Assembly (NCBI RefSeq): GCF_900089755.1
Contig: NZ_FLOC01000023.1
Span: 1-47,240, forward strand
Source of the DNA: Marinomonas aquimarina
GTDB lineage: Bacteria > Pseudomonadota > Gammaproteobacteria > Pseudomonadales > Marinomonadaceae
Direction of reading: 5' to 3'
Length of the DNA stretch: 47,240 nucleotides
Shown: positions 8,291 to 15,965 of the stretch, piece by piece
How the letters are laid out: the number at the start of each line of letters is the position of its first letter
How positions within the stretch are numbered: the stretch's first letter is position 1
The notes under the pieces: model-generated
Seen by the model: the letters and a program-made list of their open reading frames with translations, nothing else
Told to the model about the DNA's origin: nothing
The model's database searches: none
Made by a program: the position numbers and the translations under genes

Positions 8291-9319
8291 TTACTCGGCG
8301 ATCAAGTGGGCTGGCACGGTGAGGCCTGCTTCTTGGTAGTAGCGAGCGGCACCAGGGTGAAGTGGTACCGGTAACCCATCAATGGCTTTTTCAAGGGACA
8401 TGGCTTTAGTCGCTTTGTGAATCCCGTTTAGGAAAGGTAGGTTTTCGTAGATGGTTTTGGTCAGCTGATACACGTCTTCTTCAGATAAATCCGCATTCAC
8501 GGCTAGGAAGTTAGGCTGCGCCATGGTCTGGATAGCTTCTGTTTGACCTGGGTAGGTATTGGCTGGGATCTCAAAACGGGTCCATAGTTGGAAGTTACCG
8601 TTGGCTTGTTTAATCTGCTCATCGCTAAAATCCAACACCTTAATGTCATCCCCTAGGGCTGCGTAAGCGCGAGTGATGGCGCTGGTTGGTACACCAGAAG
8701 GGATGTTCATACCATCAATGGTGCCGTTTTGCATGGCATCTGCAGACGCCGCGTACCCCATGTAAGCCATGTCGAGTTCGCCAACAGGTAGCTGCAAATT
8801 ATTCAGAATGGTCAGACCTGAGCCCTCTGTACCTGAGTTCTTAGTGCCGATGGAGAATTTTTCACTGGTCAGGTTGTTGATATCGCTGATGGTGCCGGAG
8901 GTGACGTACTCAGAGCGCACGACAAATTGTTCGACGTTTTGCCATAGCATGGAGATTGAACGTAGGTTTTTCTGTGGCCCTTCTTTTTCCATACGGCCGG
9001 TACCATCCCAAGCCCAAGCACCATACAAACCTTGTAGGATGGAAAGCTGAGCTTCGTTCTCACGCATCAATTTGATGTTCTCACCTGAACCTGCCGAGTT
9101 GATTGCTGAGATCGACATACCTGTGGTGGGTTCTAACTTCACCTTGGTAAGAGTCGCCAAAGCCACGCCGACAGGGTAAAACGTACCACCAGTTGATGCA
9201 GTCGCTAGCACGTAAGAGCGGTCGTCAGCGGCGTGCGCTAGACCCACAGAACTTACAGCTGAACCCATAACTAGTGCGGCACTCATTGCTTTTACTAATG
9301 TATGTCTGCTCATCTTCAT
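8291..9319 (-). CDS. TAXI family TRAP transporter solute-binding protein
   Basis: This is a 342-residue periplasmic receptor. A signal peptide covers about residues 1-31, with a likely cut after LAHA. The mature start YVLATASTGGTFYPVGVALATL is the TAXI (TRAP-associated extracytoplasmic immunogenic) signature, and FSIGTKNSGTEG and DGMNIPSGVPTSAI are further family motifs. It delivers substrate to the fused permease encoded downstream. The start has a modest GGAAAC site; a second in-frame ATG two codons later is equally possible. A small 7-bp stem (9363-9382) lies in the presumed leader. Confidence 0.92.
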   Translation of the reverse strand: MKMSRHTLVKAMSAALVMGSAVSSVGLAHAADDRSYVLATASTGGTFYPVGVALATLTKVKLEPTTGMSISAINSAGSGENIKLMRENEAQLSILQGLYGAWAWDGTGRMEKEGPQKNLRSISMLWQNVEQFVVRSEYVTSGTISDINNLTSEKFSIGTKNSGTEGSGLTILNNLQLPVGELDMAYMGYAASADAMQNGTIDGMNIPSGVPTSAITRAYAALGDDIKVLDFSDEQIKQANGNFQLWTRFEIPANTYPGQTEAIQTMAQPNFLAVNADLSEEDVYQLTKTIYENLPFLNGIHKATKAMSLEKAIDGLPVPLHPGAARYYQEAGLTVPAHLIAE

Positions 9320-9569
9320 TGTGTGTTTCCTATCAATATTGTTGTTATATCAGAGAACTTGGTAAGAGCATCCACGCTCTTAGAGTACAGAGTATAGGCA
9401 AACAAAATCCAAATGTATTAGCAAATGGTCGTGTCACGGGTGAGAACAGGGTGGGGACTGGATGCGCGATATAGTAGCCGTAAAACATTGATATGAATCG
9501 ACAGAAGAGGTTTTGTCACATCGTTTTGCTCAACGTTCGCTTATAGTGGTACTTTCACAGGAGAGTGCT

Positions 9570-9662
9570 ATGAATTTGTCGCCACAAAAATTGATCGTTT
9601 TAATCGCTGTAAAGGTAATTGTATTGACCATGATTACCTTTGGCATTGTGCTCTGGGCATAA
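9570..9662 (+). CDS. 30-residue single-helix membrane microprotein
   Basis: A short frame starts with ATG 5 nt after an AGGAGAG ribosome site and ends with TAA at 9660-9662. It encodes a short polar start (MNLSPQK), then a continuous hydrophobic stretch rich in Ile, Val, Leu and Met, ending in FGIVLWA. The product would be one transmembrane helix with almost no soluble part. It sits alone between divergent and convergent neighbours: the TAXI gene reads away and the SRPBCC gene reads towards it, ending 4 nt after its stop. The clean ribosome site and hydrophobic composition support it. No family is recognised. Confidence 0.55.
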   Translation: MNLSPQKLIVLIAVKVIVLTMITFGIVLWA

Positions 9663-9665
9663 CCT

Positions 9666-10085
9666 TCAGTTTAGTAACTGGTTGGTCTCAATGATCTTTT
9701 TGAAATAGATCATGAGCTCCTCAAAGTTTTGTGCTTGGTGCTCGAAGCATTCCTTATGGCATAACTCGATTGTGCCATTCACTTGAGTACCATCTGAATT
9801 CTCGTGGAAGTGCATGCTGACGCGGCGGCCATCATTGAAATTCAGTTCAATAAGACGCAGTAGCTTCAAACGTCTAAAAATACCACTGAAATCTAAGACT
9901 TCACTGCCGTCTAGGCGCTCGATGCGGTAGAAAAAGCTGCCCCCTTCGTGAAGATCCACTTCAGCTTTAGGACATACCCAATCAAACGCTCCTGAATTCC
10001 ATTGTTGAACGATCGCGGGAGTGGTCCAAGCTTCCCATACTTTTTCGAGTGGCGCTTTGATTTGCGCCGCAACGGTAATCTCCAT
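9666..10085 (-). CDS. SRPBCC (AHSA1/START-like) domain protein
   Basis: This 139-residue soluble protein is made of a single helix-grip fold. The N-terminus (IKAPLEKVWEAWTTPAIVQQW) is the classic AHSA1 signature. It continues with GGSFFYRIERLDGSEVLDFSGIFRRL, and ends in the long amphipathic helix that covers the ligand pocket. Family members bind hydrophobic ligands or act as Hsp90 co-chaperone-like proteins; many in bacteria are uncharacterised. It is monocistronic as far as can be seen, with an AGAGAGGA site upstream. Confidence 0.85.
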   Translation of the reverse strand: MEITVAAQIKAPLEKVWEAWTTPAIVQQWNSGAFDWVCPKAEVDLHEGGSFFYRIERLDGSEVLDFSGIFRRLKLLRLIELNFNDGRRVSMHFHENSDGTQVNGTIELCHKECFEHQAQNFEELMIYFKKIIETNQLLN

Positions 10086-10224
10086 GTCATCATCCTCTCT
10101 CTAAATCCATGAGAACTTATTTTATAGAGGAGATAGGAGCATCTGTCGAGCGGCTTTGCTCCAGATATCTGCAATGAATGTGCGAGAATAGTGAATCTCT
10201 ATTATAAGCAAAAATTATGGCTGG

Positions 10225-10264
10225 CTAGGCGAGACTCTACCCGCCTAGGAGGCCCGTCGGCCTC
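10225..10264 (-). terminator. Candidate terminator of the lipoprotein operon
   Basis: Two inverted repeats lie just past the DUF799 stop: GAGGCC/GGCCTC (10249-10264) and CTAGGCG/CGCCTAG (10225-10248). On the minus strand a T-rich stretch follows about 10 nt later. The distance to the U-tract makes this less certain than the other terminators. Confidence 0.4.
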
Positions 10265-10278
10265 ACAAGGGCGAGCGC

Positions 10279-10929
10279 CTATTGTTTTGGTAGGGCGTAG
10301 GGGCCTTCTAATAAGCCTTTTTGTGGATGGTAAATGGCTTGATTGGTCGCCATGCGCGACACTTCTTCGGTTTGATCAGAAATCGAATTGGCGATTTGGC
10401 TGGCCACTGCGGACAACAAGCTGCCAATAACGTTATTGCTGTTGGCATCCGAACTGCGCACCGCACTGATGCTGGCGTCCCATAGTTGAGTGCCGGTTCG
10501 AGCATCGACCAAGCGCATGCTCACTCTGACGACGGTACTGGAAGAAATGATGTTGTATTTCTGGCCCCAATCGAGAATTTCCGTATACAGCACAGCATCC
10601 GCCCCAATATGCTGATGAATTTTATCCAGTGGCACCAAGTTCATTTCTTCTGGGGTCGGCAAGCCATTTTCTTTCATAAAGGTGTCAATGACGGCGACTG
10701 GAAAGACGTAATAGCCTTTATTGCCTAAGGGCCGCGAAATAGTCGATAAGTAAATATAGGGGGCATGCACTTCGAGGGAGTTGTTCTTTGGCGGGATCAC
10801 CACAATGGAGCGGGGACTGGCCGCCATCAGCGCATCATAGTTATAGGCAGGCGGCGTGGCACAGCCTGTTAGCCAGAAGCTTAAACAGAGTGCCAATAGG
10901 GACCAAGGTTTGCGTAACCACTTCATCAT
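10279..10929 (-). CDS. DUF799 (GNA1162-type) lipoprotein
   Basis: This is a 216-residue outer-membrane lipoprotein precursor. A signal peptide ends in the lipobox LTGC (Cys near residue 23). The mature part matches the GNA1162/DUF799 family: SPRSIVVIPPKNNSLEV, ISRPLGNKGYYVFPVAVIDTFMKENGL and GADAVLYTEILDWGQKY. The fold resembles the nucleotide-free TolB-N-like domain also found in CsgG relatives. It is the last gene of a three-lipoprotein unit and overlaps the previous gene by ATGA, implying translational coupling. The Neisseria counterpart (NMB1162-1164 region) has the same three genes. The molecular role of the set is unknown. Confidence 0.88.
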   Translation of the reverse strand: MMKWLRKPWSLLALCLSFWLTGCATPPAYNYDALMAASPRSIVVIPPKNNSLEVHAPYIYLSTISRPLGNKGYYVFPVAVIDTFMKENGLPTPEEMNLVPLDKIHQHIGADAVLYTEILDWGQKYNIISSSTVVRVSMRLVDARTGTQLWDASISAVRSSDANSNNVIGSLLSAVASQIANSISDQTEEVSRMATNQAIYHPQKGLLEGPYALPKQ

Positions 10930-11297
10930 CGCTTGGCTCCTTGTAAACGTTGCAGCATGCCATCAACCAGCACGCTCGACTCTGGGAACAGACTCTTCTC
11001 AATCAAAAACTCAGACTTGGCTTGCGCCATATTGCCTTGCAAAGCGTACATATAGCCTAAGTGAGCATGAATCCCCGGGGCGATGCGAATACCCTTGGCA
11101 GCGGCGCGCTCAATATCCTCCGTCAATAACGCTATTTGAGTGCCGCTGTCGGCTCGGCCGGGCTCCATATACATGCTATAAATGAGGGGCTCATAATTGC
11201 CCCAATAAAAGGTCGGCTGAGTGCTACTGCAGCCACTAACAAGCAGAGTAAGGGCTACCCCACCGAGCACTTTTGCCGTCATCGCCATACGCATCAT
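10926..11297 (-). CDS. DUF4810 lipoprotein (TPR-like)
   Basis: This is a small lipoprotein of about 123 residues with a lipobox LVSGC, followed by the family's FYWGNYEPLIYSMYM element. The rest looks like two or three TPR-like helices (APGIHAHLGYMYALQGNMAQAKSEFLIEKSLFPES). A longer start at 11330 would overlap the CsgG-like gene by 16 nt and place about ten polar residues before the signal peptide. The ATG at 11297, or the adjacent one at 11294, gives a normal 21-22-residue lipoprotein signal and is preferred. It is the middle gene of the operon with CsgG-like and DUF799 lipoproteins. Confidence 0.82.
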   Translation of the reverse strand: MMRMAMTAKVLGGVALTLLVSGCSSTQPTFYWGNYEPLIYSMYMEPGRADSGTQIALLTEDIERAAAKGIRIAPGIHAHLGYMYALQGNMAQAKSEFLIEKSLFPESSVLVDGMLQRLQGAKR

Positions 11298-11314
11298 AAG
11301 GTGTGATCGCCTCG

Positions 11315-12007
11315 TTACTGGACTTGCCATAGGCCGCTTTCAAGATCGCGTACCATATTATTAACCGCCTCGGTAATAGCGAAGTTCAATACTTTACCGT
11401 TCAGCGTGGCGTCGTAGCCGGCACTTGAACCAAAGCCGACGACTTCACGGTTGCTGAGCTCATACTCGCCCGCCGCTTGGGTGGCGTAGACGATTTCACC
11501 GTTCAGCACATCAACAATATTGATGCTGACTTTAGCGTAAGCGGTTTGCGTTTTACCGGATCCCAGGATACCAAACAGTTGCTTATCCCCCGTCACCTTA
11601 CGGCCAAACTCGGTGACGTCACCACTGATGGTATAGCGCGCGCCAGTCAGCTGTTGCGCCATACCGTTTAACTCCGCTTCGCGCTGCAGTGTGTCGAGAT
11701 TTTCACGGTCGACCACTTTAAAGCGATTGGTTTGCTGCAAATGGGTTTTCAGAATGGTTTTGGCTTGGTTGCCCAGTTTATCGATATCGCTGGAGAATAG
11801 TCCCTGCATATAAGAGGAACGGTTTTGGAAATTGCCCACCACCAGTGTGGTTTTCATCCCCGTGTAATCAGTGCGGTAGGTGGCGACGGTTTCCGACTCT
11901 ACGGCGCGATGGGTTTGCGTTGCCGAGCAGGCAGAAAGGCTTACCAAAGTGGCCGCCGCTAGGCTAAGCAGAGCTATTTTTGAGGGTTTAAAGCGGTTTA
12001 CAGTCAT
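11315..12007 (-). CDS. CsgG/HfaB family lipoprotein
   Basis: This is a lipoprotein precursor of about 230 residues. The signal peptide ends in the lipobox SLSAC. The mature domain has CsgG-family features: TLVVGNFQNRSS, then LKTHLQQTNRFKVVDRENLDTLQREAELNG, then ARYTISGDVTEFGRKVTG, with a C-terminal helix. E. coli CsgG forms the curli secretion pore, but no curli genes are present here. In this three-gene context it more likely builds an uncharacterised outer-membrane assembly with the DUF4810 and DUF799 proteins. An ATG at 12019 is possible, but GGAG 6 nt before the ATG at 12007 decides the start. Confidence 0.88.
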   Translation of the reverse strand: MTVNRFKPSKIALLSLAAATLVSLSACSATQTHRAVESETVATYRTDYTGMKTTLVVGNFQNRSSYMQGLFSSDIDKLGNQAKTILKTHLQQTNRFKVVDRENLDTLQREAELNGMAQQLTGARYTISGDVTEFGRKVTGDKQLFGILGSGKTQTAYAKVSINIVDVLNGEIVYATQAAGEYELSNREVVGFGSSAGYDATLNGKVLNFAITEAVNNMVRDLESGLWQVQ

Positions 12008-12161
12008 AGTGAACTCCATGTTTGCCCACAGTCAGCGGAATTAACCAAGCGCGATTAATCGTATAGGTGGCCTATTTCCTTTGGGCGTCTTTGCATTAAA
12101 AGTAATCTATATCGGAGCATTTTGACAGCTTGTGTTAAGCCTTAAGGTCGGCAATTTCTCA

Positions 12162-12190
12162 TTGCAAACAAGGTATAAAATCTATATTGT
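12162..12190 (+). promoter_or_regulatory. Predicted trpR-trpE-trpG promoter
   Basis: TTGCAA (12162-12167) and TATTGT (12185-12190), or the overlapping TATATT, form a plausible sigma-70 pair with 15-17 bp spacing. The -10 abuts the TrpR operator, so repressor binding would block polymerase. A TTGACA at 12122-12127 has no good -10 partner at normal spacing. Confidence 0.5.
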
Positions 12191-12206
12191 ACTAGTACAC
12201 TGATAC
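12189..12206. promoter_or_regulatory. TrpR operator
   Basis: The 18-mer starting GTACTAGT and ending GATAC matches the E. coli TrpR consensus (GTACTAGTTAACTAGTAC) at 14 of 18 positions, with the left half perfect. It overlaps the predicted -10 and start of transcription and lies 17 bp upstream of the trpR start. The consensus is established knowledge; repression here is inferred. Confidence 0.72.
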
Positions 12207-12222
12207 ATCAAGGTACGCCTTA

Positions 12223-12456
12223 GTGCAGAATTTGATTCATTACTTTTTAGACACCCCTGATGCGGCGGCGATGGAGCAGAAGCTTAATGCTTTGCTCACG
12301 CCGAATGAGATCAGCGAGATGCAGCGCCGTTTACAGATTTTTGCGCTGCTGGAAGACGGTGTGTCACAACGAGAAATTGCCAAACAGCTAGGTGTGGGGA
12401 TCGCGACTGTAACCCGTGGTTCCCGCGCACTAAAGGAATTAAAAGATCATGAGTAA
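12223..12456 (+). CDS. trpR: Trp operon repressor (compact TrpR)
   Basis: This is a 77-residue DNA-binding repressor with GTG start, preceded by AAGG 9 nt upstream; the frame is closed by a TAG at 12193. The core aligns with E. coli TrpR: LLTPNEISEMQRRLQIF, then SQREIAKQLGVGIATVTRGSRAL (helix-turn-helix). Tryptophan-contact residues are kept: Thr26 (Thr44 in E. coli), Arg36 (Arg54) and Arg65 (Arg84). It lacks about 18 N-terminal and 10 C-terminal residues relative to the 108-residue E. coli protein, and has a one-residue deletion before the helix-turn-helix. The stop overlaps the trpE start by 8 nt. It is the first gene of its own target operon, so autoregulation is expected. Confidence 0.87.
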   Translation: MQNLIHYFLDTPDAAAMEQKLNALLTPNEISEMQRRLQIFALLEDGVSQREIAKQLGVGIATVTRGSRALKELKDHE

Positions 12457-13834
12457 CCTTCCGCCACGCATCGAGCTGCCACGTAAGCCTAAATACGTGA
12501 CCATCAGCTCGGACTGTGACTTTTTCGGCATGTTTAAGAAAGTCGAAAAGCAATTTGCCAACTGTTTTATGTTGGAATCCTTAGGTGAAGAGAGCTACAT
12601 CTCACGCCACTCCATCATTGGCTTTGATCCAGAGAAATTGCTGTGGGCGGAAGGCAATACCCTGTTTATCCAAGAGCGTGACGGTGATACGGCGTCCTAC
12701 GAATCGGATAACCCATATTATCTGCTGCGTAGCATTGTGCCGCAAAACATTATCTCACGCGGTTATGCAGGCGGTCTGACGGGCTACATTGGCTACGATG
12801 CCATGAACTACTTCGAGCCGACGCTAGACCTACAAACCAGTGATATGTTTGATGGCTTCCGCTTTGGTCTGTACAAAGACGGTCTGATTTTGGACAAGAT
12901 GACTGGGCAGGTGTTCTACTTCTACTACGACCAAGATCGCTCAGAGCTAGTGCAATCTTTGCTGGATGCACCGATCCCAGAAAATGGCTCATTAGTGGTG
13001 ACACCTACGGGTGAGTCCATGACCCGCGACGAGCACGCGCAAGCGGTCGCGAAAGTGAAGCAGGACATCATCGACGGTAAGATCTTCCAAACCGAAGTCG
13101 GCTTTAAAAAGTGGTTCGACCTAGAAGGCGACACCATCGCTATCTACGAACAGATGCGCATCGTTAACCCATCGCCACAGATGTACTACATCAAGTTTGG
13201 TGAGCAAAAAGTCATTGGCGCGAGCCCTGAGCTACTATTCCGCTTACGCCAAGGGGAAATGGAAACCTTCCCACTGGCGGGCACGGCGAAGCGTGGCGCG
13301 GATGAGAAAGAAGACGTGGCACTGGCACGTGCTTTGTTGAACGATCCAAAAGAGATCGCCGAGCACAATATGATTGTCGATCTGCACCGTAATGACATCG
13401 GTCGTGTGGCGCGCTTTGGTACGGTCAAAGTACGCTCTTTGATGGACATTAAGCGTTTTAGTCACGTACAACATATTTCCAGTGAAATTGTTGGCATTAT
13501 CGCCGACGATCAGGATATGTTCTCCGCCTTAGCCAGCAACTTCCCTGCGGGTACCTTGACCGGTGCACCGAAGATCGAAGCCATGAAAATCATCGATGAT
13601 ATGGAAGGCGATGGTCGCGGTCCTTACGGTGGCGCAGTGGGGCAGTTCTCCTTTAATGGTGACTGTAACTTTGCCATTCCGATCCGTACCGTGTTCGCGA
13701 AAGGCAATAAAGCTTACGTACAAACCTGTGGCGGCAACGTCTATGACTCCAATGCTGCTGGTGAGTACGAAGAGATTCAACGTAAATTCGCTGGCACCAA
13801 GCGCGTGCTAGATCAATTCGCACCAGCGCAGTAA
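12449..13834 (+). CDS. trpE: Anthranilate synthase component I
   Basis: This is a 461-residue chorismate-utilising enzyme. With TrpG it converts chorismate and glutamine to anthranilate, the first step of tryptophan synthesis. Present are the feedback-site motif MLES near residue 42, PLAGTAKRG (the Ala after PL separates TrpE from the Lys of PabB), the DLHRNDIGRVARFG catalytic block, and FPAGTLTGAPKIEAM and GGAVGQFSF near the C-terminus. It is at the short end of the family, and PLAGTAKRG departs from the common PIAGTRPRG. A second paralogous TrpE elsewhere in the genome is possible. Translation is coupled to trpR by the 8-nt overlap; trpG follows after 11 nt. Confidence 0.88.
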   Translation: MSNLPPRIELPRKPKYVTISSDCDFFGMFKKVEKQFANCFMLESLGEESYISRHSIIGFDPEKLLWAEGNTLFIQERDGDTASYESDNPYYLLRSIVPQNIISRGYAGGLTGYIGYDAMNYFEPTLDLQTSDMFDGFRFGLYKDGLILDKMTGQVFYFYYDQDRSELVQSLLDAPIPENGSLVVTPTGESMTRDEHAQAVAKVKQDIIDGKIFQTEVGFKKWFDLEGDTIAIYEQMRIVNPSPQMYYIKFGEQKVIGASPELLFRLRQGEMETFPLAGTAKRGADEKEDVALARALLNDPKEIAEHNMIVDLHRNDIGRVARFGTVKVRSLMDIKRFSHVQHISSEIVGIIADDQDMFSALASNFPAGTLTGAPKIEAMKIIDDMEGDGRGPYGGAVGQFSFNGDCNFAIPIRTVFAKGNKAYVQTCGGNVYDSNAAGEYEEIQRKFAGTKRVLDQFAPAQ

Positions 13835-13845
13835 GGGCTTAGCAG

Positions 13846-14508
13846 ATGAAAGTGTTAATTATCGATAACTACGACTCGTTTACTTACAACCTGTACCAAT
13901 ACATCGGTGAAATTCTGATGGCGGCACAAAGCCAAGGTAAACTAGAAAAATTCGATGTCGTGGTAAAGCGTAACAACGAAGTGAGCTTAGCGGATATCCA
14001 AGCGATGCAGCCGGATCGCATTATTATTTCCCCAGGACCGGGCTCTCCAGACGATGAAGCTTACTTTGGTGTCTGTGCTGAGGTGATTCGTGAGCTAGGC
14101 AAAACCATCCCATTGATGGGCGTTTGTCTAGGTATGCAGGGCATTTGTCACGTCTTTGGCGGTAAGGTGGTGAAAGCTCACGTACCAATGCACGGCAAGG
14201 TGAGCCCAATTGCCCACAACTGTGAAGGTATCTTCCACGATATCCCTGATCAATTAGAGATCATGCGTTACCACTCTTTGATGGCGGAGCCAGAGAGCTT
14301 GCCGGAATGCTTAGAAGTCAGTGCTGTGGTGGGCGATCTGAAAGTGGAAGACTTCGATAACCATGCTGTGATTCACCAAGGCGGTGATTACGAAATCATG
14401 GGCGTACGCCATAAGGACTACCCGATCCAAGGCATTCAGTTCCACCCAGAATCCTTCGCCACCGAAGGTGGTCGCGATCTGATTAAGAACTTCCTTTTTC
14501 AGATGTAA
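13846..14508 (+). CDS. trpG: Anthranilate synthase component II (glutamine amidotransferase)
   Basis: This is a 220-residue class I glutamine amidotransferase that supplies ammonia to TrpE. It has the N-terminal signature LIIDNYDSFTYNLYQY, the oxyanion/PGPGSP loop, the nucleophile Cys in GVCLGMQGI, and the His-Glu pair in FHPESFATEGG. The start is 11 nt after trpE. A perfect stem-loop lies 9 nt after its stop, so the unit ends here without trpD or trpC. TrpG and PabA are hard to separate by sequence; the trpE partner argues for anthranilate synthesis. Confidence 0.9.
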   Translation: MKVLIIDNYDSFTYNLYQYIGEILMAAQSQGKLEKFDVVVKRNNEVSLADIQAMQPDRIIISPGPGSPDDEAYFGVCAEVIRELGKTIPLMGVCLGMQGICHVFGGKVVKAHVPMHGKVSPIAHNCEGIFHDIPDQLEIMRYHSLMAEPESLPECLEVSAVVGDLKVEDFDNHAVIHQGGDYEIMGVRHKDYPIQGIQFHPESFATEGGRDLIKNFLFQM

Positions 14509-14517
14509 TACTGTCTA

Positions 14518-14544
14518 TCAAGGCTTCTAACTAAGAAGCCTTGA
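14518..14544 (+). terminator. Stem-loop after trpG
   Basis: TCAAGGCTTCT and AGAAGCCTTGA form a perfect 11-bp stem with an AACTA loop. The following T-tract is weak (TGTTATT), so termination may be partial or factor-assisted. It also separates trpG from the convergent DUF2971 gene. Confidence 0.6.
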
Positions 14545-14563
14545 TGTTATTAAATCAAGGCTA

Positions 14564-15376
14564 TTAATCACTGTTCTTAAGAGCAAGCCACTTATTTTTA
14601 TAAGGGCTACTGTGTGATATTTCCATTTCACACACCTCGATACCTAAGTGCTCTCCAACTTCCCTTAGATTAGCTTTATATGCAGGGCACATTTTTGCTC
14701 CAGCAATTAGCCTTTTCATCTTAATCCCGCGAGGCATTTCAATGGCACAGCCTTTTTGCTCATAATTGACCAATCGGACCTCCTGCTCATAGCTCCATTC
14801 AATGGATTTTGTCGCAATAAACTTTTTTAACGCTTGATGTGGAGAGAAGATAAGCTCTGATAGACAGATTTCAGGAATAGCTGTGGAATATGTGATCGGA
14901 AACTGGGCTAAGTTTTTTACATTTTCTCTGGCGAAGCACATTGGGTAGAAGTTGTATTCAATACAAAAACCTTGATGCTGTGATGCATAGTGCGACCACG
15001 CAAGAGTATTGTCCAAATTCTTCATAAAACACTGAACGCCGAAAGTCTTGAAATATAACTTGAATTCGGCAATGACTTGTTCTTGTGTTCGAGATTTAGG
15101 ATGTTTAGCCCACTCTTTTATAAATTTTAAAGCTTTCGCACTGTAAGCCCTGTGGCTTTCTTTTTCAAAGTCGATGCTATCAACTAATTCAAATGCAGCC
15201 TTTCTAAGTGCTTTTTCATCGATGCCTGATCGATCTGTTAGGTCTTTAATTGGAAGATCAAAATCCAGTGGGTCGTTAAAACGTTCAGGGTCGGAAAACC
15301 AAAGTTTGTTATCTTTTAAAAAGGTAATACGGCGGATGTCTGCTGGCTCAAATCGATACAATGAAATTCCATTCAT
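14564..15376 (-). CDS. DUF2971 domain protein
   Basis: This is a 270-residue soluble protein. The N-terminus (LYRFEPADIRRITFLKDNKLWFSDPERFNDPLDF) is the defining DUF2971 pattern: a Tyr-Arg-Phe start and an FSDPERFNDPLDF loop. Further family features are NTLAWSHYASQHQGFCIEY and, near the C-terminus, WSYEQEVRL. The biochemical function is unknown; the family is common in accessory regions and defence-like neighbourhoods. Base composition is more AT-rich than trpEG next to it, which suits acquired DNA. Its ribosome site AAGGAAG is strong. It lies 13 nt downstream of the toxin gene, in the same direction, and may share its transcript. Confidence 0.8.
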   Translation of the reverse strand: MNGISLYRFEPADIRRITFLKDNKLWFSDPERFNDPLDFDLPIKDLTDRSGIDEKALRKAAFELVDSIDFEKESHRAYSAKALKFIKEWAKHPKSRTQEQVIAEFKLYFKTFGVQCFMKNLDNTLAWSHYASQHQGFCIEYNFYPMCFARENVKNLAQFPITYSTAIPEICLSELIFSPHQALKKFIATKSIEWSYEQEVRLVNYEQKGCAIEMPRGIKMKRLIAGAKMCPAYKANLREVGEHLGIEVCEMEISHSSPYKNKWLALKNSD

Positions 15377-15389
15377 ATAATTCTTCCTT

Positions 15390-15665
15390 TTATTCTGGAA
15401 ACTTCTGCTTCATATGTAGGATTCGCAGAATCTTGATGTTGGCTTGATCAAGGTGATAAAGCACCAACAGCGACACATCGGGAATAATCAGCATCCTACC
15501 TTTTTGATTTGGCTTCATCGCACCCATATTAGGTTGCTCGATAAGCAGTTTGATCTTCTCAACCAGTAGATCATCGGTTTTATCTGCTGCGATGGGATTA
15601 AATTCGTATAAGAATTCGTAGAGCCGTTTACGATCCTCTAGGGCGTCCTTTTCCCATAAAATCAT
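15390..15665 (-). CDS. RelE/ParE-family toxin
   Basis: This 91-residue protein has the RelE/ParE fold pattern: an N-terminal helix pair (WEKDALEDRKRLYEFLYEFNP), LLIEQPNMGAMKPNQKGRMLIIPDVSLLVLYHL, and a final strand ILRILHMKQKFP. Members either cleave mRNA at the ribosome or poison gyrase. It starts 2 nt after the antitoxin stop and uses an AGGGGG ribosome site inside the antitoxin's last codons, typical of a type II toxin-antitoxin pair. Confidence 0.85.
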   Translation of the reverse strand: MILWEKDALEDRKRLYEFLYEFNPIAADKTDDLLVEKIKLLIEQPNMGAMKPNQKGRMLIIPDVSLLVLYHLDQANIKILRILHMKQKFPE

Positions 15666-15667
15666 AC

Positions 15668-15946
15668 TTACCCCCTAGCCTTAAGGGCGGCTTTGAAAGC
15701 CTTCATTTCAGCGTCTGCTTGGTCAGCTTCCACAAATTCGGCTTGCTGTGATTCAAGCTTTTCAAATGCGCGTTCAACTTGTTCCGCTAGCCATTGATCG
15801 TGCGATAAACGCTTCCGTTGTTGCTCTGCTAGCTGCTCTGCAAGTGCGCGGCAAGCTCCGCTCAGTGTGGTGCCTTGGCTTTCTGCCATCATTTGGGCTA
15901 AGCGCTTAGTTTCCTCGTCCACGCGAAATTGAATACGTGTTTCCAT
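15668..15946 (-). CDS. RelB/YacA-like antitoxin
   Basis: This is a 92-residue antitoxin. The N-terminal ribbon-helix-helix (METRIQFRVDEETKRLAQMMAESQGTTLSGACRALAEQL) would bind the operator. The C-terminal acidic, helical part (about residues 55-92) would wrap the toxin. It is the first gene of the pair, as usual for autoregulated systems. A 13-bp palindrome lies 20 bp upstream of its start. Confidence 0.83.
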   Translation of the reverse strand: METRIQFRVDEETKRLAQMMAESQGTTLSGACRALAEQLAEQQRKRLSHDQWLAEQVERAFEKLESQQAEFVEADQADAEMKAFKAALKARG

Positions 15947-15965
15947 AACTTGGCCTCATCAGAAG

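Noticed and set aside
11315..12007. Curli secretion pore CsgG and a curli operon.
   Set aside because: No csgA, csgB, csgD, csgE or csgF genes are present, and the flanking DUF4810/DUF799 genes define a different operon.
12122..12150. TTGACA at 12122-12127 as the trp operon -35.
   Set aside because: No acceptable -10 lies 16-18 bp downstream, whereas the pair at 12162/12185 abuts the TrpR operator.
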